From positions 7,857,817 to 7,921,816 of the forward strand of contig OY718804.1 in assembly GCA_963070105.1 (NCBI GenBank): a DNA stretch of 64,000 nt. The letters run 5' to 3'. The notes beneath the pieces were generated by a model. That model did not search any database and was not told the origin of the DNA. It saw nothing but the letters and a program-made list of their open reading frames with translations. Below, piece after piece: positions 39,393 through 51,800 of this stretch. Position 1 is the first letter of the stretch; every line of letters begins with the position of its first letter. The position numbers and the translations under genes are program-made. The stretch is from Litomosoides sigmodontis. Taxonomy: Eukaryota; Nematoda; Chromadorea; Rhabditida; Onchocercidae.

Positions 39393-39417
39393 GAGGCAAC
39401 CGTACAACGGTTGCCTC
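39393..39417. repeat. Perfect 11-bp inverted repeat with 3-base loop
   Basis: GAGGCAACCGT is followed by ACA and its exact reverse complement ACGGTTGCCTC. A related shorter palindrome, GCAAC-TTCC-GGTTGC, lies about 390 bases further on near 39786. Both sit upstream of the candidate distal filament exon, so they could be a regulatory or DNA-structure element. Confidence 0.7.
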
Positions 39418-41054
39418 GATGATGGCGATATACACGTAACGTGAACTGCGTCCGATCTCATTACATCGGTGCGATTGCCAGCCATTTTCTCTTTCATTCA
39501 CTCACTAACTTTTTCCAATGATCGCAGGAATGGACAAGCGGAAGAAAGCATTGCTCTCAACTAGCAGTTAATTCAGTATGCGTTGAAGAAATTGCGGTGG
39601 TACTGGAATTGTTAGCGAAGGGAAAGAAATCACGGAGAGATGAAGGAAGAATTCACTAGGAGGAATGGATGGACGGCTGGCTGCACGCACACAAATTAAT
39701 TGCACTGCTCAATTTCCATTTCTCAACAAAATTAGCTGTCGAAGCTTCGAGTCGAACTAAGTTTTGGTGAGAAAGCGACAAAGGCGCAACTTCCGGTTGC
39801 CTCCTAAATGAGACGTAATGGAAGCTGAAACTTCCTAGGCTACTTATTGATAGCTAGCTACCTTTCACACCTGAAAAGAGCTAAGTGGAATTGTACGGAG
39901 GAATGAATGGAGGAAGTTTACATGGGCATGGATGAGTAGGATTTGCAAATGAAGAAATCAAGCATTGCTATGTTCTAAGTCCCCAGAGTTTTAATTTATA
40001 ACAATGACCCCTTGACCTGCGATGCATAAACGGACCGCTGTTTCAGAGTGACATGTGAAACCCAAATTAAACGTAATAAATTAACATTACCATCAAATTC
40101 AATTAAAGAATTGAGATGTAGCGCAGTTGTTGTCGAGTGGAGCGGTTTTTGTACAGTCAACTGGTTTGGCAGAAAGGACGAGGAAACAGTTCTGTTAATG
40201 ATAATGAAACAACTGAGAGGACAAATTGTTAGATTAAATCTATCTCTGCTGATAAGTGAGTCATCGAATGATGATGTGCTTGAATAGGAGGAGCCCGAAC
40301 AGACTACCCATACTGACTCATTCCTTCAAACAATTCAATCCTCATCTTTCATTCTACAACACCCTCACTGAACCCGTGTGCACCCCATCGAACGTGAACT
40401 TAACCTTCAACTTTACAACAACAGGTTCGACAAGCCCCTTGTACACAAATGTGGGCCTAACAAGATATGGGATCAGTTTCCTACTTGATCTCAGCTATAC
40501 GTCTGCTGTTAATGGAAGTCAAAAATCCACGGCAATCTATGAAGGCTCTGGAAAGTGAGCTAAAGAAAGATGACTCCAAAAAGCTCATGCTAGAACTAAT
40601 GGTTTTGCCTTAAACCAAAAAGTTAAAAAGCTAAGCAAGTATGGTTCAATGGAAAATAAAAAGTTAGAGTGAACTGAATGTCGCAATGTCGTAAATGAGT
40701 TAAACAAGCCTCTCAGAAATTTAAATAAAAACAAGAAATGAATCAAAAACGGAAGAGCCTTTTTAATGCTTTTGCAATTTATGATCTTTTTGGCTGTCTG
40801 TTTTATTCAATTTTCTCCTTAGCTCAACTCAAAAATTTTTCAGGCGAGTTGGCTTACGTTGTAAAAAGAGAAAAAATTTGAAGCAGTCTTATGTCAATTT
40901 ATTTTCATATCGGAAACGATAAACGTATCGTACTTTTTCTAATTTGCTTTTCTCCTCTGACTCATTCGTTGCATTTCATTAAAAAAATTTCTTGGTAAAA
41001 ATCACTCAATTATTGAATTTTCATGAAGTGTTAAATGACTTATCATCAAGGATG

Positions 41055-41100
41055 AGTCTCTCTCTCTCTCGCCATCTCTCTCTCTCTTTCTCTCTCTCTA
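41055..41100. repeat. CT-rich microsatellite
   Basis: The tract is a run of TC dinucleotides with two interruptions (GCCA, TT). On the other strand it is a GAGA-type purine tract. Confidence 0.9.
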
Positions 41101-43893
41101 CTCAAATCACCAACTATGTTTATTGGAATTTCAGAAAGAGCGGAAAAAAAAAACATCTTACTAAGGCTACCAGCACAAATGGTACTACCATTTGCATAAA
41201 TTGAATAAAAAAAAAAGGAAAAAAAGTTGCCAGCTGTTGTACGATACGACTGCGATGGAGGCGCACAGTACAGAACATTTGTAAAAATATGGAAATTAAT
41301 ACTGATGTGAAAGTGTGGATGAGAGTAGAGGAGAGAGGAGGGGAGGAGGGGAAGAAAAGAAGGATAGGAAAAGAGTGGGTAATTTTACCTCTTTCCTACA
41401 ACTGCAGGGGAAAGAAGAGATTGAAATTATGCGTACTCTTCAAATATTCTTCCATTAAGAAAAAAAAACAGCCATTTCCTCTTGAAGAGCACACATCAAT
41501 TCACTTCCATTCAACGAATCGTTTCCCCTCACAAGTAAATGGATATGTGTGTTAAATGTATAAATTCAAATTTAATACTGTATTTCTCAGTTAAAATTAA
41601 AAAAAAAACAGTATCGTTATGAGTCATTGTAGACTTACTAATCTAACATATCAGATATATGTATGTGTGTGTGTTACGCGAAATGGATGATGGGAAAGAG
41701 ATCGATTCGAAATTTGGAAGGAGTAATTTGTCAATGGGATGAATTCGCCGAAAGGAAAAAAAAAACACATTTCAGACATATTTGCTGTAACATTGAACAA
41801 TTCACTGTGAGTCCGTCGTTGCGATAGCAAAACGACCGGTTTCGCTTCTCTAAGACATCCATCCTCTTCCCTCACTTATCGAAGCGCTCGACCTTTCTTC
41901 ATCGTAAAAGGTAAGAAGGAAAAAAGAGGAAATGTGAGGGATACTCTACTTCGATATTCCCTTCTGATGAAACACTTCACGGAATAGCTTTCAGTTCCAA
42001 AGATTGCTGCACGCAAGGAGAAAGAGGGAAAAAGCGGTAAATGGGATGATTTCGTGGGAAATAAATTTCGATATTTCAAAGCTACAAATAAGCTGTGGTT
42101 TTTCGCATTTCCGCTCTCGCGTCAGCTGTTAATTTAATTTTCTCAAAAATTTTCCAACAGATTTTTTGCTACAAGTTTCTGAGGATGAAGAAACTTCCTT
42201 CGAATGAGTGAGTGAGTGAGTCAACGGGGAAGGAAGGAATAAGTTTGTAGAATGAAATTGATAGTTCTCAAGAGACTTTTCAATTATTTCTTTCCTTTCT
42301 TCACTTCTTCATTTCTCTAACTAAACAAGCAATCTCAAAAAATAATTCAACAAGTATTATTTACCTATAAATACTAGGAGCAGAAGAAGTACAAGGAAGC
42401 AGTGCAAGGCGTACGAGGAAGAAGAAGTAATTAAAATTAAGGACAGTGTGAGTAATGACGAAAGCAAATGGACCAGACAGTACCAATAATCATTTTTGTC
42501 AGTTTTTTTGATATATTTTGAAGTGCTTTAATTTCTTTTGTATTTCAGTGCAAGTAAACGAAAATGCTTCAAAGAAATATTTCGAGACATTCGTTACCGC
42601 CCGTGTCACTTGTTCGTCGCCCGACGATATGAATACTGAAGAAGAGTAGATAAGAGAGGAAGAGAGTGCTGCTGTCATAGCACCTACTTTCCTCATCACA
42701 AATTACATCATTTTTTTCTCTCCTGGCACTTTCCTTTGTTTATTCCTTCAACTACGGTTAGCGTAAGCGCAAGTGGCAGGTACTAATGTGTAGCATACGT
42801 GATATACGTATAAACTCAACCCGTCAAGAGAAAATGCTAGCTAAGGCTACTAAAAACTGCTTCCGGTAGATCCTGAAAAAAAGAAAGGACGAAGCTCACA
42901 GACAGCATTTGCTCAGTTTTTTTTTTCAAATTGATTGAATTCTCAGACAAACTGCGCTTGGACGCAACTATACATACATTTGGCCAGAAATGCGATCGTC
43001 GTTGACTGGAAATTGTCGTTGGCGTTGACGGAATATTTGGCACTGACGAAAGGTGAGGGAAGCGTTGGAGGAGGAAAAGGGAAAGCGCTTAGAGCTAATT
43101 TGCACACTTTTTTCTCTCTCAATCGCTAACTGAACTAGCTAGAGCTTTCTGGATAAGCAAACGATCCTCTTGACAGGAGCTGACCTGTGTCACGAAGAGT
43201 TCCTCACGCTATTCCTCCCGGTTTTTCCTCTTTTAAAAAATGTTTCGTTTTACTCACCAGATATGGATGTAGTTAGTACGCTCTTGTCGTCTCATTTGAA
43301 CTATTCAAATAGTATGTGGTGAAAGTGCAGCGGAAGGAGCTACGAAATCTAATTTCATCTCAAATCTCAAATTATGGTCAACCAAAAAAAAACCTGAAAT
43401 CATTAGAAATGAATTATCATCACACAGTTACTTACTTGAAAATTTTAACTGTGGGAAAAGTGCTTGACAGGAAATGTCTGAATGAGCGCTTGAGGTGCAA
43501 ACATTAAAAGGCATTAACTTCAGGTAAGCATCGCAGAGACGGCAAAGGTGAAAGAAAATTGACCAAAAGTTAGAAAGAGCGCAGACACAAATGCATCCGA
43601 ATATGCAAACAAAAGGAAGAGGAGAAGGAAGTGCTGGGAGGGAAATTGGAATGGCACTCGAGCTGTTGTAGAAGCGATCTGTGTTAGTGCCACGGAATGA
43701 ACGCCATATCTGATCGGTGCTGCTCAACCGATTTGGATTTGCAAAGTTATCAGTGGAGAGGCTAAGGTATGGTGGGGCATTGTGGGACTGGCACTTCCAC
43801 CTTCCTTAAACGTTAACAGATTTTATATCAAAAACGATAATGTTTGATATGACACAGCAAAGCGCAGCACCTACTCGTACACAAGCGCACACG

Positions 43894-43894
<1 letters not shown>

Positions 43895-43937
<43 letters not shown>
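43895..43937. repeat. CA microsatellite, about 21 units
   Basis: An uninterrupted CA run ends in CAGATG. It lies in the 7-kb non-coding stretch and is likely variable in length. Confidence 0.95.
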
Positions 43938-43938
<1 letters not shown>

Positions 43939-46185
43939 TGAATGTTGTGTGAAATTAGGCGGAAGGATTACATGAGTGAATGAAATAGACTAGACTAGAC
44001 CAGATGGACAGAAAAATCAGCGATTCAGAAAAAGTGGAAAGATGGCGCGACTGTGCGCAAATGGATCGTTACGAGAGCCGCCATAAACGATACATCAAAC
44101 TGAACGCAGCGAAAAACGAAGACTATTAAAAAAGCATTTCTGAAGAAACGAAGAAAAAACAGAACAAACGCCAACTGAGAAATCCTTTTCAATCTTTGCT
44201 CGTCGAAAGTATTGAAAGTATTAAAAATTATGCACTATAGCTCGAAGTTGCTGAGTTGATAGATACGGGATAGGCAGAGGTAAAGTATAGGTTATCACTA
44301 GGAGAAACTGCGTGACGAAGGTTGTCCGACTCACAACAAAGGGTACATTTTCAACTGAACTTTTGGTGTGAAAATAAGGTGCTTTTGAAATGTAAAATAC
44401 TATATTTAGAAATTTCAATTCCCTTTTTTCGATTAATTTTAAAAATTCTATATCACTTCAAGGTACTTTTCCACTGAATCAGGCTTCTTTTTTTATATAA
44501 ACATTTCCCCATCCCTTCAAGTGATGTGAAATGACACCGACCGATGACTTCCACATAATTGCTGTCAAATGTTTAAATGAAATCATATACAGCTCTCTAG
44601 AATATTGAAACCCTCCACTTTCTTCTAGTTTAAATTTTCGATTTACTTAACTGTTTGTCTTCAGCTTTTACAAAGTATCCGTCCATCAACTTCTGCAAAT
44701 TGCCACTCTTACCACTAGGACTATTTCGATTAAGGCATCATTTAGATACCAATTTCTTGATCTGAAAAATATTTTTTCTTGAATCTCAAACATTTTTCTA
44801 AACCTGAAGATTGCGTAGATTTGCGCTTGAAATGCAAGCGAGAACCTAATGTTGGCTACTCTTTCGTATGTCCACCCCATCAATGTTATCTACTTTTTCA
44901 GTTTTCCCATATTTTGCATTGCTATCTTTGACGATTTCCATCTTCTAGTTCACTGCATGCAATGTTTTCCAAAATTCGTAGAGCATGTAAAGCACTGGAT
45001 CGAAACTTAAAGTGAGTTAATTAACAAATTAAAATATGCTATACACACAAAAACCGATACTGCCAATATTCATTATCAGTTCACACACTTTGCGTTCCTT
45101 TTAAAATAATACAAGCTTTGAAACGAATCAATGAAAGCATAGTATTAGTATATGCAAAGTTAGCAGGAAAATGGTAATTGTTTTCTGTAAAATCAAAATA
45201 AAAAGGAAAATGTTTCTTCTACGGAACCTGGGTTTATTCACTTCAAATTAAATAGTTCAAATTAAATAGTTGTTTCTGCAACACTTTTTTCACAATATAA
45301 TAAGAAAAGCATAAAGACAATAACATCGTCGTTAGGCCATATTACGACTCAATGAAGGAACTCAAAATCAGGATCGCAAGAAGCCTTAATGCGACGTAAC
45401 AGAAATAGGAAGTAATACAACAGTTGTAATAACTAATTCGTATGGTATTAGCATTCATAAATCATGCTTTGACACAACATCAAAAAAACAAAAGCCAAAA
45501 TTTTTCAGAACTTAGTATAATATCTATGAAGTTAATGAGATGCCGATCTTTGCTCGTAGTTGAGAGAAGTTTAGGAAAAAAATAAGCTGGGAACAGATAT
45601 ATGCAGAACTGATGTGATCTGCGCAATACCACTGCAAAAGCATGTTAAAATCAGAAAAATCTAAAAAGTCGAACAAGGTGTTTTGCATTAGAAATCACTC
45701 AAAAGTACTGGCATCGGAAATTCAATCATGCTTTATGCAGTAGCTCAAACTGTTATCTGGATTCAGTTATGGCATAAATCGACTTAGCAAAGGAGATATT
45801 CTACAAAAATGATATAAATACCAAGAGAGTAACAGAGCTGAACAAAAACGCTTCATTAATTTTGCAAGTCAAGCTTGATAAGAAAGTCGTTGAAAGGCTC
45901 AGTTATTTTCAAAACAGTTTCTTCACTCCAAATGTGTGACAGACCACCTGGACATTTCCCATAACAAATGCGGAAAATGAAAACAAACAAATGGAAAACA
46001 AATGGCTATCGACCTGAAAATGAAAGGTTATAAGACAATGGAAAAAATACAAGGTATGTAAATTTAGTGCAGTTAATTGGCGATAACAAATCTCAAGCCA
46101 TACAAGTCTTTAATGAAATCAGTGATGGTGTTGGATGCAAAAAAATTAGAGCACAAAAGAATACCTCAACAGACTCGAAACTCTT

Positions 46186-46932
46186 TCAGTTGACAAAATG
46201 CCCACCAACTTGCTCTTGGTAAACCTAAAAAGACGACTCACGTTAATACAGATCTACTTTCATATCTATTTCTACTTTGGAAATACAAAGAAAGGGCAGC
46301 ATCGAAATACGATGTGTAATGGATATATGCATGACAAAAACTAAATTAATTTTGATACTGTAATTAGCTATAAAAAGCTAAGCAGAGATCATATTTTTTT
46401 GAAGGAGGTTGTTTCCATTAAAAACAGACCGGAGGAAAGAAAAATGACTACTGTCTTTCATAATGGCTCGATATTTAGATCTTCTCAGTAACATTAAGTT
46501 ATACTACTTACTTCAATTATATCATCCTCTTCAATCTCCAGTGTCTTGGGAGTATCCTCATCATTGATACGCCGTCCGTCAAACAAAAATCGCAACGAAC
46601 CGACATCGACACCCATCCGATCTGCGTAAGATTTTTTCAGTTTGCCCATACTTGTGCCAAATTTCACACGAAAATGTACCTCATTCGAGTCCTAAAATAA
46701 ATTGAGTTTGAAAGTATCCAAATACACCATTACCAATGTTCCGAAATTCATAATGGCATCAAATTTCCAGACAGTGGGACTATAGTTCTTGGATTACGTA
46801 CTATCCAAGTATAAATCATACCTGTCCTACCACCCGCAATTTGATATATTCGGAGGATGAAACTGGTGCTGGTCCAGAAGCTGCGTTATTGTTGCCAGTA
46901 GCACCTCCTGATGCTTGCGACTCATCAGCCAT
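46186..46932 (-). CDS. smo-1: SUMO, small ubiquitin-like modifier
   Basis: Seen: three exons, about 46823-46932 (ATG at 46932), 46512-46691 and 46186-46224. The first encodes an unstructured Gly/Ala/Asn-rich start and EYIKLRVVGQ. The second gives DSNEVHFRVKFGTSMGKLKK and the FLFDGRRINDEDTPK core. The third, 39 bases long, gives VYQEQVGG followed by HFVN and a stop. The product is about 109 residues. Known: SUMO is matured by a SENP/ULP protease that cuts after the Gly-Gly, then conjugated to lysines by AOS1/UBA2 and UBC9. The QxGG end is intact; the four residues after it would be removed. The acceptor TTTAG and donor GTAAGT fit. The high identity to nematode SMO-1 makes the call firm. Confidence 0.95.
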
Positions 46933-47871
46933 GTTTCAAATTTGCTCGTAACGCCAAAAACGCTTTTTACCTAGAAATTTCTAGAAAAATTGCCAGTCGT
47001 TTCCAAACGACATTAATCAATTTTATAACGCAAATTTAAGATCAAAATTAATATGCCGCTCCCTATCCCTATTTTCGAGTTTTAACTGTAAATTAGCAGC
47101 TTGACCACGGCGTCGATTATTGGAATGATTTAACTATATTTAATGTATAACCTTTGATGACCCTAAAATTAGGATGCCAGCCCATGTCTAAAAAAACGCA
47201 CTGTTTCTTTAATTGAATCATATCAACAATTTCCATTTTTACACATCAAAAGAATTCCCTCCCATGTCTAGTGTTATCCAAGAATTCTAACTCTACCATC
47301 TTTCTTTTGTCCATTGGAATGTCTCACAGGAAACAAGTGATGTATTGGAGGAACCAGAATGACTTATGAGATCACCATGTTACTACAAAGGAGTGCGGGA
47401 GCTATGATCATGAAAAATATGCCCAAAATAACTCAGTGTAAAGTTCTCTCCCGTTTATACTATCGCTGAAATCTAGATCAATATTTCTATCAGTTCCTGA
47501 TAAAGTTATTTGAATTCTTAAAGACGAATTTCACGAAAACAATATACAGAAATACAAATACAAATGATGAAAGAAAATGCTTAACGTATGCTAGCACGTC
47601 CTGCCACTCCGAACTCAACATAATGAGAGAAAACAACAAGTAACGGGTCAACCACACGAAAACAGAGAACAATTTGATCAGCATCTCATTTCCTACACCA
47701 TACTACAAGGGCGATTCCTCAGAACGATGCCCTCCACAAACTACTGACCCGAATTAAACGGCGGTTGGATTTCATTATTTCATGCAGCTATTGAGGCGCC
47801 ATTATTTTCCAATACCTTAATGAAATTTATGGTCTCAAACTAATAGGTTCATCCCTACTTCTGGAAGATGA

Positions 47872-47910
47872 GGGAACTGGGAGGGAGGGGGGAGGAGGAG
47901 GGGAAGAGGG
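47872..47910 (+). repeat. G-rich tract with quadruplex potential
   Basis: The plus strand has five runs of three or more G within about 40 bases, separated by A, AGGAGGA or AAGA. That meets the usual pattern for a G-quadruplex. It lies about 1 kb upstream of the SUMO ATG, which is on the minus strand, so the G-rich strand is opposite to the SUMO coding strand. Confidence 0.6.
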
Positions 47911-48340
47911 TATCCTCTCTATAACGGGGAAAGGTCTAAACAAGTGTATAAACATCCAACAGTGAATCTTCGATTAGTAAGGCCTTGCACTGAGAGCTTT
48001 GCACTTTCATAAACCTAGCAGTCCGAAACAATAGCAAAATTTCAGCTATGAATTCAGCGACCTAAGGCCCAAAATAATATACTTTGCATCTGCCCTACGC
48101 ATGAAACGGCAACATCTTCACGTAAAGATATGCGACATTACTATTCATGTCTTAAGAAACCACTATCACTACCAACCGCCAGAAAAAAATTGTAACGAAC
48201 AATCATGTCTTCTGAGTCTCGCAGTCATTTTTGGGTCCCACCTCTTTGTTCAGGACGTAGCTTCATATGGTTATAAAGTGATGCATTGTAAATACCAAAA
48301 TCAACATATTTCGAACAGGTGTATTGCGTTGCATATTTTA

Positions 48341-48343
<3 letters not shown>

Positions 48344-48383
<40 letters not shown>
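48344..48383. repeat. AT microsatellite, about 20 units
   Basis: A TA dinucleotide run starts after ATTTATATTT and ends before CCTAACAG. It lies about 420 bases past the ANKRD13 stop. Confidence 0.95.
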
Positions 48384-48385
<2 letters not shown>

Positions 48386-48805
48386 TAACAGTCTTTCGGA
48401 AGCTTACAAAAATACTTAAAATTCAAAAACCAAACTACAATGACCAAAAAGTTGGGAATATACGAAATATGGTCAAAAACAGTTCAAAAGCAAAATAAAA
48501 ATCATGGGGAGGAAAGTATCGTATTAAAATCAAAGATGGAAAAATAATAAATTTCCAACTTTTTTCTATTGAAATTTTTTTAACAACCTCTTTAAATAAT
48601 AAAAATAAAGTCCATTCTCCTTCCAGTTCTCCACTTCAAGGAACTATACTTTAAAACCTCTTAAAATGACCAAATCCTGGTGGCCACATTTATTATATTT
48701 ATTAATATTTACTAACAATTATTGAAAGCTTATAAGCGAATGAAATGTCAGGCTATTACTAAACATCATCATTTCGTCATTTCTCAATTCATTTCTTCAT
48801 TATAA

Positions 48806-51800
48806 TCATTTCTCGACAAGGGATAATTTTATGATACGATTCAATTCCTCCTCTTGTTCTTCACACGCTTTTAATCTTTCTTCCTCTTCTTTTTGCGACA
48901 ACACTATTGCAAGCTCAATGTCATCCTCCTAAAATTTTACAAATAAACCAGGATGTTTGAATAATCAGGTAATTACAGTTTGAACGAGAAAAAATCATGC
49001 AAGGAAGCATTAAATAAAACTATGAAGACTAGAAGTACCCTGAAAGTCTGATGCTCTGCGGTACCGATATCGTTAGCAGTTGCACCACCTTCCCTCATCA
49101 GGTGTTCCAAACGAAGTGTTCGTATACTTTCTCCTATTGCGTATGCTAAATCTGCGTCTCCATGCCAATCCGAGACATTGTTTACGGATGTCTCAAAACA
49201 GCTATTAGAGCTTGCTGTTGGTAGGACTGCCGCTTCAAGCATACTTTGTTCCAACGCAAATTGTAGATAGAGTTCATCTTCTGATATGTCTAAAGTGCTA
49301 CAGATATTCAAATTATTCAAATAAACAATCCAACACTCTTTTTTGAACTAGGAAGTGCTTCCATCTTTACAATTTAATATATCTTTAATGCAGACTACCA
49401 AAGAATAGTGACTCTGCCAAATTTGGAGCAATTTTCTTAGTAGAAAGTTAATGCCCCACCTTTTATTCTACGATGCTATATAAAACGAAGACCGGAACCG
49501 CCCATTTAGGAACCTATTTATTATGAAAAACGAACTAACGTCTTGGTATAAGATCTTTACTCGAACCCATTCTGTATGCGGTAGTGTTTCCGCTTACACA
49601 CACGGCATAATCACTGTTGTCCAATAATACTGAGTAATACTCAGGAATTTCGAAAGTTGCTGGATCAACTTCCACCTAAAAACACATCAATTTTATTTGT
49701 CACACATATTCTTCATGCTCAGTGCAGTATCACAATGCAATGTTTCTACAATTAGTAACAGCACAAACTAACGTTAATGCACGAATTAAATTAAAACTTA
49801 CTTCATTTGATGAAACATTGTAAGAAACACGAGAACCCGGTATATTTACAGCCGAAAATGTGATTCGAGCACTAACAACATGAAATAAAGGAATTTCAAT
49901 TTTTACAGGAAAGCCAGCTGGTAGTTGCAGCTGGATAAAATTCTTCAGTCGGGCAAAGTGGGCGTTGTTCACAGCCATTAAATCAATAATTGGCAACACT
50001 TGGTCCTTAAACAGTTGCAAAAATTTGGTACCAATATTAAGAACAGAAATGTTCAAGTGATAATCAAACTTTTATCTGATTTGTCTGGTTTTTTATCCGT
50101 TTTCTTTTATTATAACATATTTGTACAACAAATGAAATTCAAATTTTTTCTGTATAATACCATAAAAAAATCTAAGCATTACGATTAAAGACACGAAACA
50201 CTGTTCAGAACAATTCCTTATGTAAATTCTGGAGCTACAATGAATAAAAAATACTGATCTCTGCTGAAAGGTCTACAAAAAATGACTAGATAGAGTAGCG
50301 TCACCTCGCAATTCATTTCAAAAACCTAACCTGCAAATCGAGTGGGTAATGATCACAAAGCCACAAAGTGGCTTTGAATGAACTGGTCTTCTTCGTCACC
50401 TAAAGGAATGATTTTTTAGACCAATAATTTAATTGATGAAAACCATACCGTGTAAGCATCATCTTTTCCAGCAAGGAGGATATGATTCCCCATATTGTAT
50501 TCCTTTTTTTAGAACCTTTCACAAAACATCAAAACGTGTCTACGACATAACAGAGGGAAAATAATTCAAAAATTCTAAATCAGGACATGTAAAACATTTG
50601 CCAAATCAGTTACAGTGTTAACTCTTTTTTAGATGTAGGCTGGGTATTCTATTTCATACTTACTTTGTTACTCGAGAATAGGAAGTTTATTTCGAACTGC
50701 TTTTAAAATAAAGACTTGGAATGAGAAAAAAATACTGTTCTTAATTAGGCGTTCAAGACCTTCAAGCTTGGATTCTTGGCAACTACCCCAGTTCCTTTAT
50801 TACTAGCAAGTAGTTTTAAAAAAATGACTTTAAAGTTGAATGACAGAAATAATTTCTTCGTCTGTATCACATTTTCATTTTTCACCGTCAGTTATTGAGG
50901 AATTTTAAAAAAAAAGAACCTGCTTTGGCAATCCAATGTCGCGACTATTCATAGAATAATTCTTATCCAAATACTGTTCTGGTGTTAGCCCGCAGTACAC
51001 ATCACCGCCTGTTTGTCTCATTTCACTTGTGCATTTCTGATGTTTTTCTGATAATTTCAATACAGTGTGCAAAGGATTTTCATGCTCTTCACGTCGGAAC
51101 CTACAGCTAACGCTTGATTAGTCTACTATGTTTTTCTCATAGATCAAATAAACTCTTCTATAAAAGTAAATGTCTAAATTGCTTGAATAATGAAATAGCT
51201 TCTTTTTTTCCCCGAGACATTAAACAAACTAAACAAACAACTAGTGCCATTTCTCATCCAAAAGGCCTAACGACATTATTCTATCAGATCAAAGATTAAA
51301 CATGCACATAAACCCTCCGTCTATTTGCCAAAAACAACATAAACCAAATACTCTATAAATTAACCAACCTTTCCTTATCTCCTTCCAGCAAGTGTTCCGT
51401 CCGCGTCTTCGTTACTATATCAACATTACTCGCATTAAAAACCTTCAAATACTTCATTAAGAATAGCAAACATTCTTTGAGTTTACTACAACCATGTAAT
51501 TACTTCCACAATAAATTTGACATGGTTTCGAAAACATCTCCAAATGGGTTCGATCTCTTTTTCATATCTTGAAAACATTAAAAGAGAATACACACCTTAC
51601 ACTCATACCCTTCCACTTCTTCTACACGATCTGATGACGTTAACCAGGAGAACAGACCACCACTTTTTGATCGTTCAAATCTGTAAGAAAATTAATTACC
51701 ACTTACTACTGTTTTCAAAGACATCAGAGAAAAAGCCTAACACAAATTTTCTTTTCATACAAACCCGATCTTCTCGACATCAATAAAAGTGGTATCAACA

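Larger units (their letters stand above)
39106..46185. other. Long non-coding stretch between the filament and SUMO genes
   Basis: About 7 kb without a recognised gene. It holds an 11-bp hairpin at 39393-39417, a CT tract at 41055-41100, a polypurine segment near 41330-41360, a CA tract at 43895-43937 and a short tandem copy (TTCAAATTAAATAG twice) at about 45241-45270. Open frames of up to 100 codons occur, such as 40256-40558 plus, but none resembles a family or is linked by splice sites. It probably includes the upstream control region of the filament gene and the SUMO 3' UTR. Confidence 0.45.
46933..48805. other. Intergenic stretch between SUMO and ANKRD13
   Basis: The stretch is about 1.9 kb and includes the SUMO promoter and the ANKRD13 3' UTR. 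It contains a G-rich tract at 47872-47910 and an AT microsatellite at 48344-48383. The minus open frame at 47490-47684 looks like chance hydrophobic sequence. Confidence 0.5.

Noticed and set aside
40256..40558. 100-codon plus-strand open frame with several Asn-x-Thr/Ser sites
   Set aside because: No recognisable domain, signal peptide or splice links; it fits chance in a long non-coding stretch, though not disproved.
42210..42230. Short GAGT tandem (GAGTGAGTGAGTGAGT)
   Set aside because: Too short to call a feature and without context.
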